Assembly (NCBI RefSeq): GCF_022024275.1
Contig: NZ_CP091804.1
Coordinates: forward strand, 2,870,501 to 2,934,500
DNA from: Sphingopyxis sp. BSN-002
GTDB taxonomy: Bacteria > Pseudomonadota > Alphaproteobacteria > Sphingomonadales > Sphingomonadaceae
DNA: 64,000 nt
Direction: 5' to 3'
The translations under genes and the position numbers were made by a program. The notes under the pieces were generated by a model, which did no database searches, was not told where the DNA came from, and worked only from the letters and a program-made list of their open reading frames with translations. The stretch's first letter is position 1. Each line of letters opens with the position of its first letter. Below are positions 15,525 to 22,217 of this stretch, one piece after another.

Positions 15525-16138
15525 GCGAGATCATCCTGCACCTGTCGTCGGGTCACGGGCCCGAAGAGTGCCGATGGGTTGTCGGTCAGCTGGCGCATAT
15601 CTTTGCAAAGGAAGCCGCCAAGGCCGGCGTGCGCTGCGAGCCGATGGAACCAGCGAGCGGCAATCCGGCCTCGCTGATGCTGCGGGTTTCGGGCGAGGGC
15701 GCCGACCGGTTTGCCGGAGAGCGGGAGGGCACGGTCCTGTGGGTCGGCGCCAGCCCGTTCCGGCCCCATCATCGACGAAGAAACTGGTTCGTGGGGGTGA
15801 CGAGGGTCCCGCCGATCGAGGCCATCGGCGAATTGCGCGAAGAGGATGTCGTATATCAGGCAATGCGTGCGTCCGGCCCGGGCGGGCAGCATGTCAACAA
15901 GACTGACAGCGCGGTCCGTGCCACGCATATTCCCACGGGGCTCGTCACGGTGGTGCAGGATCAGCGATCGCAGCACGCCAATCGCAAGCTTGCCTGTATC
16001 AAGCTCGCGATGATGCTGATCGAACGGCGCGAGGAAAATATGCGCGGCGCGCGGAAGGATGGATGGGATCGCAACCAGCAACTGGAGCGCGGCAGTCCCG
16101 TCCGGGCCTATGTGGGCCCCGATTACCGGCTCCGGTAA
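15521..16138 (+). CDS. prfH: Peptide chain release factor H
   Basis: A 205-residue release-factor homologue with the catalytic GGQ loop ASGPGGQHVNKTDSAVR (Gly121-Gly122-Gln123) and the typical RSQHANRKLA helix after it, but without the codon-recognition domain that holds PxT or SPF in RF1/RF2. Described PrfH proteins release the nascent peptide from ribosomes whose 16S rRNA is cleaved in the decoding centre, after which RtcB2 reseals the RNA. The N-terminal 90 residues take the place of the usual domain 1. It overlaps the rtcB stop by four bases and is the last gene of the module; the PilZ gene beyond it is convergent. Confidence 0.93.
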   Translation: MSEIILHLSSGHGPEECRWVVGQLAHIFAKEAAKAGVRCEPMEPASGNPASLMLRVSGEGADRFAGEREGTVLWVGASPFRPHHRRRNWFVGVTRVPPIEAIGELREEDVVYQAMRASGPGGQHVNKTDSAVRATHIPTGLVTVVQDQRSQHANRKLACIKLAMMLIERREENMRGARKDGWDRNQQLERGSPVRAYVGPDYRLR

Positions 16139-16163
16139 CCTGCATAACCTGTAGCCGGCCGGG

Positions 16164-16595
16164 TCACCTTTTCCGACCGAAATGCCCCGGCAATGTCGTG
16201 GCGCGCGTCAGGCCGGGGCGCCAGGTGTCGATCTTCGGCGCGGGGACGATCTGGAAATCGGCGATGCTGTCGGCGGTGCGCAGTTCGTCGCCGTGCGCGA
16301 CGCGCAGGCGGACGGTCTCGACCGGCTTGTCGGTTTCGATGCCGAAGCGCTTGTCGACGACCCAGCGCACGGTGCCCAGCATCGGCTCGTGCCCGGGCAG
16401 GAAGATGGTGATGCGTTCGCCGATGTTCAGGACATGGGGTCCTACGCCGCCGACGCCGGTTTCGGAGACATTCCGCAGCGTGACATCGAAACGGCTGAGT
16501 CGCTGGCAGCCGAGCGCCGCCTTGACCAGACGCGACTGTCGCGGCTGGCGCTTTTCATCCGGTGCGGTTGAGGCGGAAGCCTCGGGATTCGGCAT
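16164..16595 (-). CDS. PilZ-domain protein
   Basis: A 143-residue protein with a basic RQPRQSRL region (about 16-23) followed by VTLRNVSETGVGGVG (about 38-52), together the RxxxR and (D/N)xSxxG halves of a cyclic-di-GMP-binding PilZ domain. The middle strand FLPGHEPMLGTVRWVVDKRFGIET is typical of PilZ proteins in sphingomonads. The C-terminal 40 residues are basic and probably disordered. It is convergent with prfH, 25 bp apart, and appears to be monocistronic. Confidence 0.82.
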   Translation of the reverse strand: MPNPEASASTAPDEKRQPRQSRLVKAALGCQRLSRFDVTLRNVSETGVGGVGPHVLNIGERITIFLPGHEPMLGTVRWVVDKRFGIETDKPVETVRLRVAHGDELRTADSIADFQIVPAPKIDTWRPGLTRATTLPGHFGRKR

Positions 16596-16702
16596 GGGCG
16601 ACCAACATTCTACGCCGCCCGGCCACCCACGCCCGGCGGTTATTTTGGTCCCATCGATGCCATAACGCGCGAAGGTAAATTTTCGTTTGCTTTGTTCGAC
16701 AA

Positions 16703-18022
16703 TTAAGATGCCGGCGGAAGGCCCCCGAACGTCACGATGCTTTCCTCGCCGGTTGCCGAAACCGCTGAAACCCCGAAGAAATTATCGTCGACCACGACGC
16801 CGGGCAAAATTAACTCGTTCGCCGGACCCGACGGAACGAGCCTGCTGTCGGTCCAGTCGCTTCGGTCGGCGCGCCGCCAGCGAATGCGATAGGATGCCGC
16901 GCCCTCGACCGGGGTCCAGCGGACCGTGGTGTTCGAGCTGAGGGCACCGTCGATGCTGACATTTGCCGGCGCCGCCGGCGCATCGGCAAGCTCGGAGACG
17001 AGGGCGACGTTGAGCGCGGTCACCCGCGCCAGATAGGGGAAATCCATCTCGTCGACCGTGTCACCATATTTGCGGCCGTTCTCGGTCCGCAGATCCTGAT
17101 GCTGGTGGTCATAATCCTCGACCCCGACGGTGAACCGGATCGCGGGATAGCCGAGTTCGAGCGAGGGGCTGTGATCGCCGCCGCGGCGGAAACGGTCGGG
17201 GCGGCGTACCGCGAGCACTTCGAGTCCGATTGCGGGATTGGCTTCGCCCGCGCGAACCGCGGCCTTGGCCAGCGCGCGCGACGGGCCGTCGTCCTCGCCG
17301 CCGATGCCGCGGCGTACGAGCTGCGCCGCGAGATCTTCGGAGGAGCGGATGCCTTCGCTGAACACGCGGACACGGTTGTCGACGATCGTGCCATCGGTGC
17401 CGTGCGTGCCGCCGACGATATCGTTGTTGAGCATGGCAGTGACCTGCCAGCCCTTCTCCTTCGCGTGGCGCGCGATCAGCTTGCCGCCCCACAACCCCTG
17501 TTCCTCGCCCGACAGCAGCGCATAGACGATCGTCGCACGATGCCTGTCCTTCGACAGCAGGCGCGCGGCCTCGAGCACCAGCGCGGTGCCCGACCCGTCG
17601 TCGTTCGCGCCGGGCGCGTCGCTGGTGAAATTCATCGGATCGGTGACGCGGCTGTCGATATGGCCGGCGATGATGATCACCCGGTTCGGGTCGCTACCCT
17701 TCTGGATCGCAAGGACATTTTCCACGATAACGCCGGAGGGCGCGCGCGGCCCTTCGAAGCGGTCGCTGATCCGCTCGACGGTCAGGCAGCCGCCGCAGGC
17801 CTTTGACAGCCGTTCGAATTCGGCGGCGCCCCAGGTGCGCGCGGCGCCGATTCCGCGCTTGGGATCGGTCGCCGACGAGAGCGTGTGGCGCGTGCCGAAC
17901 GAGACGAGCTTTTCGACGAGCGCCTTCAGCCGCGCGGGATCGGCGGCGGGGGTTTCGTCCTTCGCGAGGGCGATCGTCGGTGTGGCGAGGAGCAGCGCGG
18001 CTGCGAGGGTGTGGCGAAGCAT
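16703..18022 (-). CDS. Secreted M28-family zinc peptidase with C-terminal Fn3-like domain
   Basis: A 439-residue M28 aminopeptidase-type enzyme. Residues 1-20 are a signal peptide. The zinc-site residues are in AGHIDSR (His121), PGANDDGSG (Asp141), LLSGEEQG (Glu173/174), LNNDIVGG (Asp201) and a late DYDHQHQD (His). From about residue 345 a fibronectin-III-like domain follows (PAAPANVSIDGALSS, then TTVRWTPVEGAASYRIRWR), probably for substrate or surface attachment. It lies downstream of a terminator and is expressed alone. Substrate unknown. Confidence 0.9.
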   Translation of the reverse strand: MLRHTLAAALLLATPTIALAKDETPAADPARLKALVEKLVSFGTRHTLSSATDPKRGIGAARTWGAAEFERLSKACGGCLTVERISDRFEGPRAPSGVIVENVLAIQKGSDPNRVIIIAGHIDSRVTDPMNFTSDAPGANDDGSGTALVLEAARLLSKDRHRATIVYALLSGEEQGLWGGKLIARHAKEKGWQVTAMLNNDIVGGTHGTDGTIVDNRVRVFSEGIRSSEDLAAQLVRRGIGGEDDGPSRALAKAAVRAGEANPAIGLEVLAVRRPDRFRRGGDHSPSLELGYPAIRFTVGVEDYDHQHQDLRTENGRKYGDTVDEMDFPYLARVTALNVALVSELADAPAAPANVSIDGALSSNTTVRWTPVEGAASYRIRWRRADRSDWTDSRLVPSGPANELILPGVVVDDNFFGVSAVSATGEESIVTFGGLPPAS

Positions 18023-18055
18023 GCCGCTTCATGCGGCGTGTGCAAGCCCGACGCA

Positions 18056-18093
18056 AGAGGCCCGCCGCGTGGGGTCTCCACGGGCGGGCCTCT
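18056..18093. terminator. Hairpin downstream of the 18118-18672 gene
   Basis: Perfect 11-bp arms AGAGGCCCGCC (18056-18066) and GGCGGGCCTCT (18083-18093), with a smaller inner dyad GTGG/CCAC in the loop. It lies in the gap between the end of the small secreted-protein gene and the start of the M28 gene, all on the minus strand. The T-run is weak, so efficiency is uncertain. Confidence 0.6.
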
Positions 18094-18117
18094 CGTTTCA
18101 ATTCAGCCGTTCAGGGC

Positions 18118-18672
18118 TCAACGCAGACCCGAGTAGCTGATGTCCTGCACGCGACCATAACGGATGTCGCAGCTGAACTTGCCCTTGTCATAGGATCCGC
18201 CGCGACCCCAGCGGCCGCCATAGCCGTCGGTGACGACGACGCGGCCCTTGACGCGGTAGCCGTCGCGCTTGCGGTCGATGCTCGTCACCTGGGTGACGTC
18301 GGTGCGGCCGTAACGGCGCGTACCCCGCTCGACCGCGCTGACGCACTGGCTGACGGCGCTGCGGCTGTTGCCGTAGCGATTATAGTCATAGCCATAACCG
18401 TAGCGCGGATCATTGTCGTAGCGGCCGCGGTTGTAGCGATCGTCGGTGCGGCCGTAGCGGTCGTCGTACCGGTCGTAGCGGTCGCGGTCGTTATCGGCCG
18501 ACAGGATCGCGGCAAGGCCGCCGAGGACGACGGCGCCGGCGATGACTTCGCCCGCGCTGATGCCGTCGCGGTCACCGCGGTCGCGCGCGCTGGCGGGGAC
18601 GGCGCTCATCAGCATTGCGCCAGCGGTGGCCGCACCAATCGCGGCCTTGGTGAAGGTAGCTTTGATAGCCAT
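18118..18672 (-). CDS. Small secreted protein with RY/RD-rich linker, paralogue A
   Basis: A 184-residue exported protein of unknown function. After a signal peptide ending ASA (about 29) comes a glycine-rich hydrophobic helix ISAGEVIAGAVVLGGLAAIL (about 38-57), then a low-complexity linker of Arg-Tyr-Asp repeats (about 62-100), then a compact C-terminal domain (about 104-184) with VSQCVSAVERGTRRYG, a strand-rich YRVKGRVVVTDGYGG and a closing FSCDIRYGRV. The two cysteines could form a disulfide. The same architecture is found in the next gene upstream (18859-19398), so the two are diverged tandem copies. Each has its own terminator. Confidence 0.8.
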   Translation of the reverse strand: MAIKATFTKAAIGAATAGAMLMSAVPASARDRGDRDGISAGEVIAGAVVLGGLAAILSADNDRDRYDRYDDRYGRTDDRYNRGRYDNDPRYGYGYDYNRYGNSRSAVSQCVSAVERGTRRYGRTDVTQVTSIDRKRDGYRVKGRVVVTDGYGGRWGRGGSYDKGKFSCDIRYGRVQDISYSGLR

Positions 18673-18803
18673 GGTTCGGTCTCCAAATGCGCAGGCGGCA
18701 CCCGTTGCGGCCTGTTGGAAACCTTTTACCGATTCGGCCGTGACGCCGTGCTGAACCCCCCGCTTATCTGAGGTTCAGTCTGGGTTTTGCTGGCGTTCAT
18801 AAA

Positions 18804-18840
18804 GGAAAAGGCCCCTCGCCGCGGGCGAGAGGCCTTTTCC
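18804..18840. terminator. Bidirectional intrinsic terminator
   Basis: GGAAAAGGCC (18804-18813) pairs with GGCCTTTTCC (18831-18840), the stem continuing inward through CTCGC (18815-18819) and GCGAG (18824-18828). The A- and T-rich outer ends act as T-runs on either strand. It stands just below the stop of the 18859-19398 gene. Confidence 0.85.
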
Positions 18841-18858
18841 GTACCTGCAGGGAAGCGG

Positions 18859-19398
18859 TCAGTTGAACCGGACGTCGACGACGCGGCCGTTCCTGTAACT
18901 GCAGCCGAAGCTGCGGACCTCGCCGCCAAGGCGCGAGGCGGTGCCGGTGACGTACCAGCCGCCGTCGTTCGGTTCGGTTCCGGTGATGCTGTCGACGCGG
19001 GCATCGTCGCCCATCTCGCCCTCGACCGCCCAGCTGCACGCGTCGGACGCGCGGGCTTCGGCCTCGCCATTGCCGTACGGGCGGACTTCGGTGGTGCCGC
19101 TGCCATAGGGTTCGGACTCGTCACCCTGCGGTTCATAGTTCGGCGTATCCTGGCGCGGCTCGCGGTAAGGCGGATCGTAGCGGTCGTTGCGCTGCTGGGC
19201 CTTGTCCTTGCTCGCCGAGCTGGCGATCGCGGCGATCGTGCCGAGGATCAGCAGCCCGCCGATGACTTCGCCGGTGCTGATATGGTCGCGGTCGCGATAG
19301 CCCCAGCCGCCGTGGCGCCCGCGCGCTTCGGCGGGGACGGCAGCGAACGAGGTCAGGACGATCGCGCTGGCGGTCGCAAGGGTCGTAAATTTACGCAT
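18859..19398 (-). CDS. Small secreted protein, paralogue B
   Basis: A 179-residue exported protein with the same plan as its neighbour: signal peptide to about residue 25 (AEA-RG), hydrophobic glycine-containing segment ISTGEVIGGLLILGTIAAIA (about 40-59), a polar linker (NDRYDPPYREPRQDTPNYE) and a C-terminal domain with ACSWAVEGEMGDDARV (about 119-134) and FGCSYRNGRVVDVRFN at the end. The ISxGEVIxG core and the paired cysteines are shared with paralogue A; the rest has diverged. Function unknown, most likely periplasmic or envelope-associated. Confidence 0.8.
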   Translation of the reverse strand: MRKFTTLATASAIVLTSFAAVPAEARGRHGGWGYRDRDHISTGEVIGGLLILGTIAAIASSASKDKAQQRNDRYDPPYREPRQDTPNYEPQGDESEPYGSGTTEVRPYGNGEAEARASDACSWAVEGEMGDDARVDSITGTEPNDGGWYVTGTASRLGGEVRSFGCSYRNGRVVDVRFN

Positions 19399-19510
19399 CG
19401 AAGGGGCGCTCCCCGGACGCAGGCAAGGGACGGTCCCGCCCGCAACGCCGCATCACTAGGCCTTCCATGCTTTCGCACCGCTGAACCGGTATTCCGGCGC
19501 GACGAAAGGA

Positions 19511-19541
19511 AAAGCCCGCCATCTGCGCGATGGCGGGCTCT
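19511..19541 (-). terminator. Intrinsic terminator of the glycine-zipper gene
   Basis: Perfect 11-bp stem AGCCCGCCATC (19513-19523) and GATGGCGGGCT (19529-19539) with a five-base loop. On the minus strand the stem is followed by TTTCCTTTC. It lies just downstream of the stop of the 19575-20426 gene. Confidence 0.85.
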
Positions 19542-19574
19542 TTCGGGACTCGGTGACCAGACCTGTCCGGGTTA

Positions 19575-20426
19575 TCAGCAGGCGCAGCGCGGCTTGGGCC
19601 GCGGCTTCCATTTCTTTTTCGCGACATAGCGCTTCCGCACCGGCGCATTCTCGTAATAGGTCTTTGTGGTCGTTTCGACCGTTTCGGTCACGACCGGGGT
19701 GGTGATCGTCGTGACGACGACGACGCCCGGCGAGTACCAGCCATAGCCATAACCCGAAGAGGCATAGCCGCCCTGCTGATAGACCGTGGTGCCGGGATAG
19801 CCGTAGCCGTAATAGCCGCCGCCGTGGCGATAACCGCCGCGGCTCGCCCACCATTCCTCGCATTTTTTCTTGTCGGCGCTGTTGCCGATCGCCGAGCCGG
19901 CAAGCGCGCCGACACCGCCGCCGATCAGCGTGCCCGCGGTGCGGTCGCCATGCCCCGCGACGCGATTGCCGACGACGCCTCCGACGACCCCGCCGATCAC
20001 CGCGCCGCCGATCTGGCCGCCATGACCGCAGCGGCGCGCCATGTCGGCATCGCGCGGGTCGGGTCCCGGCGGGGGACCGCCATATCCATAGCGCGGATCA
20101 TATTCGGGCGGCGGGGGATAACCCGCGCCGGCGCCTTCGACGGTGCCTTCATACGTGCCGTCGTAGCGCCGTCCGTCGGGCGCTTCATAGGTGCCGTTCC
20201 ACGTGCCGGTCCAGCGACCCTCGGCCTCGTAGGTGCCGCTCACCTGCCGATAGTCGATCTCGCTCGGCACGCGGTCGGGCGAGCCCGTATAGACGCGGAC
20301 GTCGGGCGAAGCGGGCGCGCCATATTCGAGCTTCGGCGCAGGCGCGGGCGCGGGTTCGGCGCTCGATGCGCGGCCGGCCAGCAATATCGTTCCGGCGGCG
20401 ACGCCCAGAAGCAGGATGGTCCGCAT
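19575..20426 (-). CDS. Glycine-zipper (2TM) secreted or outer-membrane protein
   Basis: A 283-residue envelope protein. It has a signal peptide (about 1-23), a region rich in Gly-Thr-Tyr-Glu motifs (TGTWNGTYEAPDGRRYDGTY, about 73-92) that resembles MORN-like repeats, a proline/glycine-rich segment, and then a glycine-zipper pair (GGAVIGGVVGGVVGNRVAG, about 140-158, and TLIGGGVGALAGSAIG, about 166-181). A Gly-Tyr-rich stretch, a VTTITTPVVTETVETTTKTY strand and a very basic tail ending in Cys-Ala-Cys complete it. Glycine zippers of this type occur in SlyB-like envelope proteins. Possible CtrA and GANTC sites are in its promoter. Confidence 0.8.
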   Translation of the reverse strand: MRTILLLGVAAGTILLAGRASSAEPAPAPAPKLEYGAPASPDVRVYTGSPDRVPSEIDYRQVSGTYEAEGRWTGTWNGTYEAPDGRRYDGTYEGTVEGAGAGYPPPPEYDPRYGYGGPPPGPDPRDADMARRCGHGGQIGGAVIGGVVGGVVGNRVAGHGDRTAGTLIGGGVGALAGSAIGNSADKKKCEEWWASRGGYRHGGGYYGYGYPGTTVYQQGGYASSGYGYGWYSPGVVVVTTITTPVVTETVETTTKTYYENAPVRKRYVAKKKWKPRPKPRCAC

Positions 20427-20480
20427 TACTAACTCCCTGTTATTCCAGCCTGCGCCGATGTTACGGCGAACGGCGATTGG

Positions 20481-20520
20481 TTAACAGCCTGTTAGCAAAC
20501 TGAAGCGATTCTCGCGAATC
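20481..20520 (-). promoter_or_regulatory. Possible CtrA box and paired GANTC sites upstream of the glycine-zipper gene
   Basis: On the plus strand TTAA-N7-TTAG (20481-20495) is a CtrA-type box with one mismatch; GATTC (20507-20511) and GAATC (20516-20520) are GANTC sites forming an interrupted dyad. They lie 55-95 bp upstream of the ATG at 20426. The combination and spacing resemble the ctrA promoter at 12700-12734. Confidence 0.45.
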
Positions 20521-20552
20521 CGTTAACCCTGAGTTTCGCGTCCCAATTTGGG

Positions 20553-21041
20553 TCAGCCGGCAAGTGCGCCCGCGACGCGCGCGACCAGCGCCTCGGCGCC
20601 GGCCTGATCGTCCGCGGTGAAGCGCGAAGGCAGCGGGCTGTCGAGGTCGAGCACCCCGATCAGGCGTCCGCCGGCGACGACGGGAACGACCAGTTCGCTG
20701 CGACTGTCGGCATCGCACGCGATATGACCCGGAAAGGCATGGACGTCGTCGACGCGCTGGGTCTCGCGCGTGCGGGCAGCGGCGCCGCACACGCCCTTTT
20801 CCAGCGGAATGCGGATGCACGCGGCCTTGCCCTGAAAGGGGCCGAGGACGAGTTCGCTGCCGTCGAAACGATAGAAGCCCGCCCAGTTGAGGTCTGGGAT
20901 CGCCTGCCAGATCAGCGCGGCGAGGTTCGCCATGTTTGCGATGCCGTCGGGCTCGCCCGCGACGAGCGCTTCGGCAGCGTCGGCGGTTTCGGCCCAGAGG
21001 GCAGCGGCGGTGGTGGCGGTTGGGGCGAAGGCGAAGGACAT
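20553..21041 (-). CDS. Free methionine-(R)-sulfoxide reductase (GAF-domain fRMsr)
   Basis: A 162-residue single GAF domain protein of the YebR/fRMsr family, which reduces free L-methionine-(R)-sulfoxide in the cytoplasm. All three family cysteines are present: Cys75 in KAACIRIPL, Cys85 in KGVCGAAA and catalytic Cys109 in GHIACDADSRSELVVPV. The order and spacing match the Escherichia coli enzyme closely. Its start is 15 bases beyond the stop of the EEP-family gene on the same strand. Confidence 0.93.
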   Translation of the reverse strand: MSFAFAPTATTAAALWAETADAAEALVAGEPDGIANMANLAALIWQAIPDLNWAGFYRFDGSELVLGPFQGKAACIRIPLEKGVCGAAARTRETQRVDDVHAFPGHIACDADSRSELVVPVVAGGRLIGVLDLDSPLPSRFTADDQAGAEALVARVAGALAG

Positions 21042-21056
21042 GGGCTTCTTTCGAAA

Positions 21057-22217
21057 TCAGAGCGTGCAGGTGGGCATGAAGACCGGCGCGGCCGGCGCGT
21101 CGGCGCGCCAGCTCAGCCGGAAGACGACATATTGGGCCGGATGGTCCGAAAGAACAGGGCCATTTTTGCCGTCGAACAGCGTGGCGACCGCGAGCGGCTC
21201 GACCCGCATCGCGCTCGAGCTGCGGAAACCGAGGAGGTCATAGGCGTCGGTCCAGGCCCTGTTGTCGGCCATGGGCGCGGCGCGGGCGGCGAAGCCGACG
21301 CCCTTGGCGGCGAGGCGAAAGGCGGGGTCGGTGGCGAAGCGGCCCACCCTGTCGCCGGCGCGGTAATTGTTGAAATCGCCCGCGGCGATCAGCGCTTGAT
21401 CGCCGACCTCCGCCAGAAAAGCATCGTTCTCGCGCGTTTGCAGGACATGTGCCTGTTCAGCGCGCGCGATGGAGACGCCCGATGGCTCGCGCGAATTGCG
21501 ATGCGTGTTGAAGGCGAACAGCGGCGCGGGCGCACCGGGGATGTTGATGCGGATCAGCGCGGCGCCCTTGTTCGACAGGCAGTCGAAGCCCGCGCAGCTA
21601 TCCGGTCCGAAAGCCTCGCTTTCGGCATAGTTCAGCGGCAAGTCGGTCGCGATATACAGTCCGCCGTCGAGCCATTTTCCGATGCCTTCGCCTTTCCACC
21701 AGCGCGCGCCGTCGGCGAAACCCGCGGGCGGCGGAGTCGCGGGAAGGGTGCGCCACCAACGATCGCCGCCGGTAAAGCCTGCGGCCGGCGTTGTTGGCGC
21801 GCGATGCTGGCCGAGCGCGGGGCCGGGCACGATCGCCGCGAAGCGACCGTTCTTTGCGATCTGCGACGCTTCGGGGGTGAAGGCCTTGTGCAGGATCAAT
21901 ATATCGGGGCCAAGGTCGGCCTTGCGCCTCTTCGCGATCCAGTCGGCGATCGCCGCGAGCTTCGGCCCGCGGCCGCTGCGGATCGGCCAGGGCAGCCCCT
22001 CGACGTTCCAGAGAAGCACGCGCAGCCGCATCGTCTTACGCCCGTCGGTGAGCGTTTCGACCTTCGGCAGGGCGGCGGGATCATAGCAGTCGGCGCGCTG
22101 TTCGATCCGCGCGAGCTTGCCGTTCGGCAGCACCGACCAGACGACCACCGCTAGCCCGAGCAGGGCGATGGCGATGATCGCGAGCCGGCGGCCTATTCGA
22201 CGGTCAGGCCGGTCCAT
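21057..22217 (-). CDS. Membrane-anchored endonuclease/exonuclease/phosphatase-family protein
   Basis: A 386-residue EEP-superfamily hydrolase with an N-terminal membrane anchor (about 10-30) and a periplasmic domain. Visible motifs are VLLWNVEGLP (first catalytic asparagine), FNTHRNSRE, AAGDFNNYR (the GDFN catalytic motif) and a closing LSDHPAQYVVF (catalytic Asp-His). The usual Glu after the first strand reads LHKAF where many members have QE, so activity should not be assumed. It overlaps the end of the upstream prolyl oligopeptidase gene by 25 bases and is followed by fRMsr. Confidence 0.8.
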   Translation of the reverse strand: MDRPDRRIGRRLAIIAIALLGLAVVVWSVLPNGKLARIEQRADCYDPAALPKVETLTDGRKTMRLRVLLWNVEGLPWPIRSGRGPKLAAIADWIAKRRKADLGPDILILHKAFTPEASQIAKNGRFAAIVPGPALGQHRAPTTPAAGFTGGDRWWRTLPATPPPAGFADGARWWKGEGIGKWLDGGLYIATDLPLNYAESEAFGPDSCAGFDCLSNKGAALIRINIPGAPAPLFAFNTHRNSREPSGVSIARAEQAHVLQTRENDAFLAEVGDQALIAAGDFNNYRAGDRVGRFATDPAFRLAAKGVGFAARAAPMADNRAWTDAYDLLGFRSSSAMRVEPLAVATLFDGKNGPVLSDHPAQYVVFRLSWRADAPAAPVFMPTCTL

